Source: Irpex lacteus
Taxonomy: Eukaryota > Basidiomycota > Agaricomycetes > Polyporales > Irpicaceae
NCBI GenBank assembly: GCA_001986395.2
Contig: MQVO02000002.1
Span: 62,001-126,000, forward strand
DNA length: 64,000 bases
Direction of reading: 5' to 3'
Below the pieces are notes generated by a model. That model was not told the DNA's origin. It saw only the letters and a list, made by a program, of their open reading frames with translations, and did not search any database. Of this stretch, positions 45,283 through 57,213 are shown piece by piece; the first letter of the stretch is position 1; each line of letters begins with the position of its first letter. Both the position numbers and the translations under genes were made by a program.

Positions 45283-47479
45283 TTACAACTGCAGATTCTC
45301 AATGCACAACTCATTCCTCGCCTGATCGTCCTCAGTCCTCACCATCTGATGCCACGATACCACCTTGTTCTTCAGCTGGTCCCCAGCCAGACCCTCCACG
45401 AACCTCTTGTACGCTACCGCCCTGCCAAAGTCGATGAGTCTGAAGCTCGGCGTCTTCTTCGACCTCTTCTCGGGAGGCGCGGTGAGAGGCCCGGGTTGGA
45501 CGAGGATATTACGGACGAAGAACGAGTTCTGCACGAACCCGGCGTAGTGCAGGCGTACCATCATCGAGTAGCACTCAGACCTACGTAGAACGAGATCAAA
45601 AAACGTCAGCGGTTTGGCCAAAGATGCCTATATTTTGACGTTCCACGACGTACCTCATGTCCACAGTAAACTTGGCAGGATTGACTGGCTCCCCGCACTC
45701 TTCCATGAGCAAGATCGGGCTGGGAGCGTTCAGATCCTTCTCCTCATACATCACCTCCTTCCCATCCTTGATCTTGATCGGAACGTAATACCCATAGAAC
45801 TTGGGCACGACAGGCCCGACGGGGACAGGATGCTTGATCGGCGTCACCAGATTATACCCACACCAGTCTTCGCTGAGATGCCTGGGGAACGCGTCGTACG
45901 TCCTTCCTTCGCGCTGGAGGAGGTATCGAGCGTTCTCGGAGCGGAAGGCGGATTTGGCGGCGACGACGACGCGGCCATTGCGTGAGTGGGCGGAGAGAGG
46001 CTCTGGGAGCGTCAACAGTGCGTGATGTACGAGGGAGTGGTGGCCGACACCGAAACGGTGAGTTTGAGCGAGATGGAGGTGGGCAACGCGGGGAGGACTT
46101 GAGTCGGTCTTATTGGCGGATGGGTCTCGTGGAAGCTTAGGGAAAGTACGCTTGTAGACTATCGTTTCTTTCCTACTGGTATCGCGCTTGCGATATCCAT
46201 AGGAAGACAGGTCAGCGGAGGTAACAGCGTTGGGATCGTGTACGTGAACATAATCGGGATAGTACTCGATCGGAAGAAACTCCTCGAGCTTGGGGATGTC
46301 TTCAACAGAATAGGGCGAGTCGAGAGGGACCTTTGTCTTCTCCGTAAGTGCGTCCATCGGAGCAGGAGTAACTCGAGCAGGCGGGGAAACTTGTTCTTTC
46401 GTGTCGCCATCAGACTTCTCGACACTTACAGTAGCTGTAGAGTCCTTGGAGGCAGAGGCATTAGTGCCGTCTGCCATGTCGACGTCGATATCAGCCGCAG
46501 ATGACTCAGTTTTGGTGTTATCGCTCGTCGCAGACGTAGAAGCGATTACTGTGTCTGCCTTGGAAGAGAGCTCATTGTCCACGCTGGATCCACTCATGTC
46601 TACATCAGAGGTTGGAGCGGTTTTCTTCTTGTTAGGCGCAGATGTGGTCGACTTAGACGAAGAGCCTGCCTTGGAAGACGAACTAGCACTCGTAGACTTC
46701 TTCTCTCCCTCAGGTATAGGCAAAGACGGTCCACCGAGCGCATCTAAAGCGTCGTCGTCCAGTGCAGTAAGGATATGAACTCCAACCGCATCCATCTGCA
46801 TCGTAGTGAAGGGGTACGGGTGCATCGTCTTCAAGGGAACTTCTACTCCCTCAGGAATACCCTCCAGCATCTCCTGACGAGTAGCCGGTGCCCACAACAT
46901 CGTGTATCTACGACCGGTACGATCCTTGACAGGATTCTTGGGATCATTGCGGACCCACGCGCCGTCGTTCTCGACACCGATCAGTCTCTGCACCAGCTGC
47001 TCAAACTCATGATCGATCTTCGTCATCTCGACCACCGTCCCATTGTCGTCGCGATAGTTCGGTTTGTAGTCCAGCCGAGCGTGCACTTCGCACCCAGGGT
47101 CGATAATTCCGTACTCTTCCTTGACTCGCGGAGTCTCCCATCTCTTGAAGTTCTTGGGCACCTTGAGCAGCGGCCACGCATGATGCCGACGAGGGTAATG
47201 CACATCATCCGGATGGTCGAACTCGCGTTCGTCGTAGTTCTCTCCGAGGTTCTGTATCATGCTGCGAGACCAGATTGTCATGATGTTTCGGCCGGGGATG
47301 CGCTCTATCCAGAAGAAGTCGTTCAAATCGTGTCCCCAGATGAGTCCGCTGGGTGTGCGAACACCTATCGGGCCAGGCTTCTTGAGGAGAGAGCCATTGG
47401 GATCACGAATCCACTGTTTTGCGACGTAGCGAGTGCGGCCGTCGGGCTGAGGGGGGAAGGCGTGCGTAAAGACTGGCAT
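45283..47479 (-). CDS. Protein-kinase-like protein with degenerate catalytic loop
   Basis: Exon 1 runs from Met 47479 to about 45649, and a second exon ends at 45283; joining D-M-R to S-E-C-Y is in phase. The N-terminal 260 residues (RPRTRYV-like start, WGHDLNDFFWIERIPGRNIM and so on) are specific to a basidiomycete family. Residues 270-400 are a Ser/Thr/Asp-rich linker. The C-terminal part is kinase-like. It has VPKFYGYYVPIKIKDGKEV, the hinge-like PSPILLMEECGEPV, then LHYAGFVQNSFFVRNILVQP in place of the HRD..N loop, and FRLIDFGRAVAY as the DFG motif. The catalytic-loop Asp appears to be absent (Asn-Ser in place of His-x-Asp) while the Asn and DFG are kept, so activity is doubtful. It lies between the two F-box-like copies. 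Confidence 0.72.
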
Positions 47480-48586
47480 GATCTAACGTGGTGTGAGTGA
47501 AGAAGGTGAGGCTGATCGTGCAGGTGGGGGTTTATATACTCACTGAGACGCCCTAAAACATGCAGCCACAGATATCCTGCATCGATCAGTTAAGGTCATA
47601 CAGCTTCCTGCATTATCAAGGCCAAGGCCTTACAATTCTGTTGCTAAACCTATACGGTGTTAATAAGATAATACCTGAAATTTGTTAACAAACCTTGAAG
47701 AATGGGCTTGCTCGGGTTGGGAAACAGTTAATTGCCCATCAACACGAAGCAAAGGCCCTTTGTAAACGTGGCCAAGACGACATGGCCGTCGCAGAACAAC
47801 AAGGCCACACGAGTCGCGCCACACACAGCCTACAGGGCAGTGGGCGGGTCAATACCCACGGTCACATGCTACAACCGCCCACGAAATCGCGCGGTTTATT
47901 GGCCACCGCATTATGGTGACTGCCAGTGTCAACAGCCGGCGTAGAAGACTGTATTAGTGCAGCAGTTTACTGTCGAGAAGAGCTCAGCAAAATGGCTCCC
48001 TGGTAAGTACTAAATCAAGTGCTGTGCAAGATGTAGGTGTACTTACTAGTCAAAATTTTGTAGACTCGAGACTCGGAGGGACAGGTAACGTTATTGGATT
48101 GTTACGCCAAAGAGCGTAACGTAGATAAAAAATTCGAGCTTCAACGATATTCTGAATGCTGGGACTGCTCTAACTCCAGTGGCGAGCTCGCCCATCTCAA
48201 TTGGTGCGTCACCGCTCGCGAATACCCATGGCATCGCCTTCAACTCTACTAATACTTAACCAAGCCAGTCAAACTCATATTGAGTTGTCTTACTAGTCTA
48301 TCAGGATCAACACCATCATGATATTTTCAAGTCTTCCATGTTGATAGTGGGAAGTACTGCCACAGTTTCTTATATGTGTCCTTGCGGCGGTGCTCGCCTC
48401 AAACGCCTCTTGCCTCTTACCCTCATTGTAGGCTGAATCGACGCCCTCCTCTCGCATTGTGAGAGCGCACACTCTTCTCATAACAACACACTTGTCCCTC
48501 GAGTAAGCTCAAGAGAATCAACACGCTGGCATTGAATATTGATGAACAAATCTTGTTACTACCTTCTCCAAAGCCACCCACAGCTC
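47480..48586. other. Intergenic between divergently transcribed genes
   Basis: Contains the promoters of the kinase-like gene and of F-box copy 2. At 47991 an ATG is followed four codons later by a GTAAGT donor-like motif, but no continuing frame was found. Confidence 0.4.
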
Positions 48587-50326
48587 ATGGCTACTGGGGC
48601 CGATATACCTCCTGAACTATTCGAGTATATCCTCGAGGCTGTGTGCGTCGATGCTCCACAACCCTGGCCCAAAGAGGATGCGCCGAATCGAAAAGAGGCC
48701 ATCGAAGCTGTCACAGCGTGCTCGCTGACCTGTGTCTACTGGGCTCAAATCTGCCGCCGAATGCTCTTTTGGAACGTTTAGATCAGGAGTTACGAGGATA
48801 TGCGGTCATTCTCATCGCTAGTGGCAAGCACGCCGCAAAGGTTTAAGCCTATCTCGGACCATGTTTTGCATGCAATTTTCGAACAACGCGTAGGAGATCG
48901 GGTGTGGATCCATCTTCCTCGGATGCAGCCTTCGCTATTCCAGTTTCAAGAAGATGTTCAGATCTCGGTCGCTATCACAGATTCCGACTCTAGCAATGAA
49001 GATGTAGCACCACAGTGGTCGACTCATCGCCGTCTTTTTGCTGGTCTCCCTCGAATCCCTCCGACCGTTTGCCTTAGATGCGAAAGTCTCTTCATCAATA
49101 GTGCACGTTTTATAACCACTCAAGATCTCATAGCCCTTCTCGGTAGACTCATCTCACCTGGTACAAATGTACCTCGAATAATCAGCGTGAAGAACGTCAC
49201 ATGGAATGCTCAGACACGCGTCGACAGAGGCCTACTCACAGGCCAACCGCTAGAAAAACGACCCGGGGAATATCGCAGCTTCTGGGTTGAAGTAACAGGC
49301 TCACGATATATCGCAGAAACAGCCTGGCTCTGTTTCGTCACATGCCTCCGCTGCATCTCGCAGCGTAGTATGCTCCCAAATTCGCCATGTGGCTTGAAGA
49401 AGATTTCGACTGTTTGGAGAATTTCATCGGCTGCTCAGCGGACCGTCCTCGCCATCTGCACACTCCTATCGCAAACTCACAAGAAACCAAAGCTCAAGCT
49501 CTACCTTAATCATTCACTGCGACGCAGCTCTGATAGTAACCCTCAACGCGTGATCTTATCTGAAGATTGCGCAGCCGGTGAGTAGCCCATTCGCTCAAAT
49601 TCGCTCATTTCGGTTGCAAACAGTATGCTGAATACGCACACTTTGTGTAAACGTAGACGTGAGAAGAATTTGCGCAATGTCTATCATGGAGGATGAGCCT
49701 GACGTGGCGGTCCGAGCGGACCCTCGAGGTATGCAGACCTTATTGGTTATACTGGCCCTATACTCACGGTGGAGCACATCTCTATATTGTGCATCTGGGT
49801 TCGAGGTCCATCTACCAACACCCTGGTATCCTCTCCATCAAATCACTCATCCGTCGCAATTCAACACGTCATGACACACCCCTGGGAGGAGGTAGTAGGG
49901 ATATGTGCCAAACAAGAAGTATTCATGCGACTACAACCGACGTTCGAAAGCCACGAAATTCTGGTCCAGTTCATGCATGGCCAACGTGCCGCGCTGGCCA
50001 GGCTCCGTGATCAAGTTCGTCTGTTCTATCAGCCAAATCGCGCGTCTCCAGTAGTAGCAACAGATTTCGAGACCTTGAAAGACCTGCCAGGAGGTACGCT
50101 CGTGTTATTTCTCTCCGCCAGATATCGCAGCTCAACTGGACACTGGCAATCGCCGCAGATGCTAGGAGCGAACTTGGACATGGTTACATCGATGACTACC
50201 GGTAATATTCACATTCGTCGGTTGATTTTCGTTGAAATTCCGTTGGAAGATTCAATACACACTCTCTCGTATGCCTTGATAATAAGTATCTGGTGTTCGA
50301 GCTCACAAGCTCAACGTGGGCGATGA
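48587..50326 (+). pseudogene. F-box-like protein, copy 2, nonsense and frameshift
   Basis: Paralogue of the gene at 42162-43654, in inverted orientation. It starts MATGADIPPELFEYILEAVC and reads CSLTCVYWAQICRRMLFWNV, then meets a TAG at 48779-48781 where copy 1 has a serine codon. The frame continues without a shift after the stop (IRSYEDMRSFSSLV) for over 260 codons to the shared intron donor after CAAG. Near 49725 about 16 bases are missing relative to copy 1, which shifts the frame before YADLIGYTGPILTVEHISIL. The C-terminal block FETLKDLPGGTLVLFLSARY is still recognisable. Two independent lesions make this a pseudogene. Confidence 0.8.
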
Positions 50327-50662
50327 TGGATGTCGGGCGAGAGGAGTTAGGTATAAAGGGCAAAATTCCAGTGAAGGTCGAAGAGGAATTGCAATGGAGA
50401 CACGCTAGTACACTTCAGAATACTCAAAGTGTATCGTCTACGTTTGTGTACCCCGCGTGCTAGCCGATTCTTTGCCCGATAGTCGTTTCGACGATTAGCA
50501 TCATGATTCTTGTCTCAAGCTGAATTATCTTACGGTGTACTTATTTCATACGGTACCATTCAAGTTAGATAGGGACAACTTCGCTGTTACACCGATGATA
50601 CAAACTGCGTACTAGTAGTACTAGTAGAGGGTACAGAATGGGGCAACGTTAGCCATGGTCTG
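50327..50662. other. Convergent intergenic region
   Basis: Nothing recognised apart from a short ACTAGTAGTACTAGTAG near 50612. Confidence 0.4.
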
Positions 50663-53653
50663 CTATAATAATTCCACTAGCTCGCTCGCTCGTTCCAACA
50701 GCATTACAATCGATACGTCACCATTCCTCTGCAGATATCCCGTTGCCTTCTCCGACAATGCCGTCAACAAGTCGTTCTGCCGCACAAGATGCTTCTGCAG
50801 GTACGCAATGGCGAGCACAGTCGCCCAAACATCTTCTGTCACCCAGAGGCTCTTCTCCGTCTCGAACCTACATCGCTCATTGTATAAAAGTGTGCGTCCT
50901 ATGATCTTTTCGAGTTCAGAGGAGAAGGCGAAGGAGCCGTCGAACGCTTGCAGGCGAATGAGTTGCATGGTGTTTGCGTCGATCCCGTCCAACTCGGACG
51001 GGCTCGAACTTGCATTGCTGTTGTTGGTAGAGGGGGATAGGAACCTTCGTGCTCGAGATCCTTTCATGTTCTTTATGCTCGACTTCCATATCGACCCAAT
51101 CCTATCCGGTTTCGAATCCAATGTAGACTCTCTGCCACCCTTTGCCATGTATGAGACGCTGGTCTGACTAGAAGGAGAGCTCCGATGTTCGGGCCTGTAG
51201 CTATAATCCTCTTGAGGGCTACACTCGATAGTCGGATCGTAGACGTCTTCATGCCCATCTGTATGATGCACAACAGCTGGCACATGCGAACTGGGCCCCT
51301 CCACAAATGCTTCCCTTCTGGCCGACTTAGGAGAAGACATGGAGCCGTACTCTTCCTGATAGTAAAATGTAGGGTCCGCAGAGTACTCCTCTTGGAAGCG
51401 TTTAGACTCGGTTTGTACGGGGCTTTGAGGGTTCGAACCCGAGGCGACTTGCGAGTTATCGTCTTTCGACTTCGACTTTCCTTTCAGCACGAGCGCCGAG
51501 GACCAGAATGACGTTGCTCTGCGAGTACGAGCGATGTGGTTTCCAGTCTGATGGCGGAAGGAGAATGAAGATAAACCGAAAGTGGGTATTATTCGGAACG
51601 CTCGGACGTTTTGACCATGCGCTGCAGCAGGTGTCGCATAGCGTCGTACCTTCTGTTCCCTATCCATAGCGACAAGAGACGAATACTTTGTGATCAGCTG
51701 GTACTTCTTCGCCAAAGCTAGTATACGCTTCTTGTTCCGCTCCAAGCCGTCATCCTCATCCTCGAGTCGTCGAATGATGCTGTCCACAGCTAAAGCATGA
51801 ATAACATGGAACTGCCCTCGACTATGAGGGGTCTTGCTATCGTTGTAAGGCAGTGGCTCTACCGGTACCACCACATTGGTAGTCTCGTCCTTCCCAATCG
51901 CCCGAACCGACAGAACGACCTCCTTCGGAACGACGTATCCCTTCTTCTTGACGAGAGCATACTGCGTGAGCTGTGCACCATCCATAGGCGACTGAACCTC
52001 GCCTGACTGAACCTGCATTGCTAGTTTCCTCCTACACCATTCAAATATCGGACGTCCCCAAGGTGAGGGCTGTTTCCAGTCGACAGACACCTCAGAGACA
52101 GGCGAGCGGCTCAGCCGTACGAGGCGAGCACATTTGGCTACCATGTCTTCTGTGGCGGAGGCCATGAGGGATATACCGTTCCCTGCATCAGCTATGGCGT
52201 CGCACATTGAGACGGAGGCTTGTGCCCCAATTCCGAGTGTGAAAATGCGGAGAGGTTGTAGGACGGTAGACCGCTCTACCTGCCGCATTACAGTGCTTAG
52301 AGTCCTCCATGGGTCGTCTAGTACCTGATGAAGTAGGAAATTATTGGTATATACCAGTGAGTTGTGTTCATGCTATGATGTGAGTGTGCCTGACCTCGCC
52401 ATCGGTGAGTAGGAAACACGCTGTTGGGAGGTTCCGGTTCCGAGAGGCACATGCGGCTCTCAGCACGTCACAGATATCCGTCCCTCCATGGTTCGCAGTC
52501 ATCTCATCCACATGTTCGCACTACACACGAACCAAAGACCAACAAGTCAGAAAGAGGAAGGGAGCTTGTCCGTAATCTATCTTACCGCTTCATCCAATGA
52601 GTCTTGCGTGTATTCTCTGCTCTCCGACCAAAGGCTACTATGCCAACTCCCAAAGCTGAAGATGTTGAACATCGTTCCCGAGCTCGGTAATGCATGCAAT
52701 AGCAACACCAGCGTCTTCTTCGCCGTCTCTATCCTGGTACCGTACATACTGGCGCTGCGATCAAGCATGAAGATGTACTCCTGCCTTGCGATAGGCGGGA
52801 GCTTCAGCTGTGGGACCACACTCAGCCGAAATGCCACGGATCCAGAGGGATGGCGTTCTGCGACGCAGAGAGGCTGGGAGAGAGTTGGGCAGGTGATGAA
52901 GAGGATAAAATCTGTTGAAAGGAAGTCGGGAGAGCGGTAGGATGTTGTGCATTTGGGCTCAAATTCGTATGCGGGGAGTTGTTCAAGTGGGGAGGAGGCG
53001 AAAGTAGTTATGAGATGTGGATGAGAAGGGCTGGTAATACTCTCGATTGGGCCTTTCATGCGAATGTTGGCGGTTATACTGATGCGATTGGAAGGTATAG
53101 TTTGTCCTAAGCCCGAGCCATTGTATGTACCGAAGCATACTGGAAGGTGGAGTCGTAGCTTGTCTTGGTAGTCAGCATTACTGAGATCGGTGACATACTA
53201 CGCATGTGTTAACCCTTAACATATCAGCGCACTAGGATTAGTACTATGACATACTGTTAGTTTCGTTGACACGACCATGGAGCCGGGTAAGTTGCCCAGT
53301 GAGATTGAAAAGACTAAAACGTACAAACTCGGATTGTCAGCGCGGTACTCGCCGATTTAAAGTATGCCTAGTAAGCAAACGGACACACCATTATCAGAGA
53401 CATGCTCGACAAGGCCTGCGGCTACTTTCGTATTGTACGCCTTCGTGAATGTGGCTTTGGCTTTTCCCTTCTCCTGCACGACGGCAACGAAATCTTGGCG
53501 GGCTGCGTCACGCATCTCAAATTCGCAGACGACGGCCTTATCAGGTAAGGGAAATTCATATCGCGCGTACGGTCGCGCTTCCCGGATTGCAACACTCGAG
53601 AAGAATGTCTGTGTTAGAGTGATGATAGCAGATGCTGCACATTTTATCGCCAT
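50663..53653 (-). CDS. VIT/VWA domain protein, copy B
   Basis: Paralogue of the gene at 1-1322. Exons on the minus strand are about 53653-53388, 53328-53265, 53203-52588, 52524-52396 and 52325-50663. The VIT part includes ITLTQTFFSSV and ARYEFPLPDKAVVCEFEM. The VWA domain has MIDAS DRSAS, then NHGGTDICDVL with the MIDAS Thr and FLLTDGE with the MIDAS Asp, so metal binding looks intact. Next come LRIFTLGIGAQASVSMCDAI and a long C-terminal region with a Ser-rich linker. It ends with the helical VWATVLAIAYLQKHLV and ERASELVELL, common in fungal members. Codon 1 of copy A's first exon (MANSSVPFSG) has no counterpart here: the best ATG lies inside the VIT domain, so the true start may be missing or upstream. 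Total about 890 residues. Confidence 0.82.
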
Positions 53654-55930
53654 TAGCAACGTGTGTAATATGGATCGGCAGACCGACAAGGCTCGCTGCG
53701 CAATATCACGCGCGTAGGTTATTTAAATTTATGCTTGTATCTGTGCTGCTGTGGGCTATCTACGAGCCATATCCGCTAAACACCAGCCTGAGACGTTCCC
53801 GTGTCACCGCGTGTCAGAGGTAATGGCCGCCGCCTCCGCCGCAAATTTATACGCATCGTCTTACGGGCACAGGTGTTCAGACAGTGAGAGAGGATAGGTA
53901 CACACAATTGGCTTACATGTATTATAGTGTATAGCATTCAATAGAAGGCTAAGGTACGCGCTACACGCGACGAAACACGACGAAACGCGTCAGGACTCAG
54001 TACTCAGGCCTCAAGAGAAGCGGCCGCGGTCAGACAGGTGTTACGGAGAGAAAAACTGGGCGGATAAGCGTGACGGCATTACATGCTTATGGCGTACTGT
54101 GATACATAGATATCCACAACGAATCCCAAGCTATTCTACCAGAGAAAATGAGATATACAAAGGCCATAGAACCCACCGTGAATCGACGGGCGCTTGGTGC
54201 AATGAATTAGGCGCTGAGAAGTGTTCACGGCGATCCCCTTTAGCCAATGTATGCTCGCTCCGCTCGCAACTATGCAAGGATAGCAAAGACTTGCCTTCTA
54301 TAACCTCTGCATGCGCCTCGAGTTTCTGAAGGGGGAGATATGACTCATAACCCGCTCCAGTCCATCTATAGGCTATGCCACAGCGAGATCGTCCCAGGGC
54401 CATGCTGCCTTGCTGTTTAAAGATGCCACTAGCGAATTCAACTCGTCGAATGATAGTGGATAGTCACGCCTCCAGGTCAATCGTGTCAAGCGTAGATAAT
54501 GGCCTTGTGAAATAGCTGCGCATAAGTACTTCGACACATGACTTGACAATGTCCCATTGAGACCGAGGTTTGATCAACTGTTGTGAACAAAGTCAGGATG
54601 TAAGTTAGTACTGCGGCCAGTGTGCCGCTATGATCTATCAGAAGGCGGTCGGTGTATACATCTCGAATTCACTTGCTTACTAATGTCAATTGCGAGTTAG
54701 TCGGGTGTGGTCGGCTGCAATCATAAACCGGGGTCGGGAAACAGCGCCCTCAGACTTAGTACTAGGTTGGCCACTGGCAGTACTCGGACATGTATTGAGT
54801 CTACTACTATTGACCATCGTCTTGCCGCAGTGACGCTACATAACTTCGCTGTTACAGTGACAATGTTTCTCAAGTCTCAAGAGTCGATGAATGCTTGCAG
54901 CGATTAGATTGCAAGCCCCCTCTGGCATTTCAAACGGTAAGTCGTATGTAGTATTCAATTACTTCGAGTTGTCCACGGCCACACCCTCATTGCTCCTTCG
55001 TCTAGGTCAAAGTCCGCGAAATTACTTACAGTGATGAGTGCATCGTGAAACTTACTGCATCAGCCTGAGGGTGTTTAGCAACACCTAACTTCAGGCCATC
55101 CTTAGGGCTACTATACTCGAACGTTTTAAGCGTCACATTGAAGCATGGAGCACGTTGTCCTTCACCTAGCTGCAACGCCTCTGTCCGTCCAACACCTTTC
55201 CTTATCGTTCTTGAACCGTCTGACTCTAGATCTTCTCCAGCACGAAGAGGCTCAGCGCTGTCAGATGAGCTTCCATCGAGCAGTCGCTTTGCATCGAGAC
55301 GCACCAGAGCAGCATACAGTGGACTGTCCACTGTCTCCAGGTTTCAACAAAATCTTTTGCGATCCTCGTCTACTGGAAGTGCTCGATTCTCACCCAGAAC
55401 GTGTCGCTCGTCAATGACATGATCGTAAGTGAATCGTAAGTGAATTAGACGAGCCCCTGAGGGCACTGATCGGACGATTCTTTCTGGTGACATCAACATG
55501 CCTATTTTTCACGGTAGATACCCGAGTAAGTGCTGCTGGATTGTCTGCAAACATCTGCCTTTGTGCAGACCATATAACAAGAAATTGGGTCGATCTCTGT
55601 GCAGTAAGTATATGTCCTAAGCATACATTTACTCTTCTCACATATAAAGTGATATAACAGACCGATCCAGGCGGAGACTATACAATACTCTGCACGTAAG
55701 CAGTCCAGCCATATTAATAGGCTAGAGTCGATGTACAAATACATACAAATAAATGCCGACCGTGAACCTGCCGATGAGATGACGCGTGCCATATTGCTGA
55801 GTCGGCACTGTGCCAGTGGCAGCTCCGAATCAAAGTCCCAGTCGTATTGATATGCAGTAAGCTACTCCTTCCTTTTGTCGTTCACCATCCACTAGCAGTC
55901 ACCCTTATTGCTACTGTTAGTGCTAACATT
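53654..55930. other. Long intergenic region (2.3 kb)
   Basis: No supported gene. A minus frame at 55026-55331 (with CFNVTLKTFEYSSPKDGLKL) has a protein-like composition but no start or partner exon. A perfect 11-bp tandem duplication (ATCGTAAGTGA twice) lies at 55422-55443. Confidence 0.4.
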
Positions 55931-56997
55931 ATGACGATCCTCATCACAGGTGCAGCTGGACGTACGTCTGGTTATGTCATTCGAGCTCTTTTACAAGGCC
56001 CCCAACCACCAGCACTTCGCCTCCTTGTTCGCTCCGAGAAGTCGAAGGAAAAGGTCCAAGTCGAATATGGCGTAAAGCCTGCCGATGTCGTTGTCGCAGA
56101 CTATCTGGAACAGAAAGCCCTGCGTGCAGCTCTCGACGGCGTCGATATAGTCTTTCACAATGGACCTTCTTTCCACGCACAGGAAACTGCTATGGGCATA
56201 GCCGTCGTAGACGCCGCCAAGCAGGCTGGTGTAAAGCACTTCGTCTTCTGCAGTGTCCACTTATCACTGCTCACAAAGCTCCTCAACCACAAAGTCAAGC
56301 TAGAGTATGTAATTTCGCCTCGTGTCAGGAAACAGATCGTCCTAACGTTTTTGTGAACCTAGTGTGGAGGAATATCTTATCGAGTCGGGTCTGAACTACA
56401 CGATCATTCAGGTACTAAGGGTTTCAAATCTCGAGGATCGAATGCTCAGCTGAAATATGCCACTATCTTCCCGACAGCCATCTTCCTTCATGCAGAACGT
56501 CGATATCCGTAGCGCATCATCCAGCGGCAAGCTCATCTGTATTTATAACGCAGGCACACTTCAAGGCTTCCTCGATCTTGAGGATCTGGCTGCCGTCGCC
56601 CGTCTTATCCTTCTCGATCCAGCCTCACACAATCGCGCACGATACGAGCTCATTGGAGAAAACATTTCATTGGAAGGTGTCGCCCAGCTTTTGGCGAAAG
56701 CCACTGGAAAGTCAATCACCTGCGAATCGCTAGATCGCGAGCAATATCATGCGAATGTGACGAAGAACTTCAAGGGCACCCCAGAGGCTGACAACTGGAT
56801 TGAGAGATCTGGCAGAATGCTCTACTATTACGACAGGAGGTGCGTATATACGAACTCCATTGTTATACTCCCAGGTCATTAACGTACTTTAACTGGGGCA
56901 TAGAGGTATCCCAGGTAACTCAAACACGATACGCTGGCTTCTCGGACGAGAACCCACTAGCTGGGAAGCAGTTATTAGGCGCACTCTGAACGTCTAG
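55931..56997 (+). CDS. NmrA-like NAD(P)-binding Rossmann-fold protein
   Basis: An atypical short-chain dehydrogenase/NmrA-type protein. It starts MTILITGAAGRTSGYVIRAL, with the dinucleotide-binding Gly-x-x-Gly-x-x-x-Gly type loop. Next come LRLLVRSEKSKEKVQVEYG (cofactor-selecting basic residues), ALDGVDIVFHNGPSFHAQE and AAKQAGVKHFVFCSV. Further exons give VEEYLIESGLNYTIIQ, PSFMQNVD, LQGFLDLEDLAAVARLILLD and AQLLAKATGKSITCES. After an intron at about 56839-56905 the tail is GIPGNSNTIRWLLGREPTSW, ending at 56997. About 290 residues, as usual. Such proteins are redox sensors or reductases; the substrate is unknown. The ATG at 55931 is chosen because the Rossmann strand begins immediately. Confidence 0.85.
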
Positions 56998-57213
56998 CTG
57001 AGGAATAGTCATGATTTGTGCAGTGTGCCACATGCCGTAGCTCAATATCTGTAACAATAGGAGTTTAGCTTCCATCGTAGCGATGCTCTATGTACATTCC
57101 CTAGACATCCGAAATATGTACATCATACGATTTGTTAGGACGAGCAGTACTCAGCACTTGTCGAGGTGGATCGGTGTATAAAATCAAGGAATTTCTGCTC
57201 TACAACATCGGGT

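Noticed and set aside
46775..47500. 241-codon frame on the plus strand
   Set aside because: Antisense shadow of the kinase-like gene.
51428..51444. tRNA B-box-like GGTTCGAACCC
   Set aside because: It lies inside the coding sequence of VIT/VWA copy B and has no A box or cloverleaf around it.
55026..55331. 101-codon minus-strand frame with protein-like composition
   Set aside because: No ATG start, no linked exons and no recognised family, so it is not called as a gene.
55422..55443. 11-bp tandem duplication ATCGTAAGTGA
   Set aside because: Noted only as a simple repeat. It resembles a doubled splice donor, but no exon could be attached.
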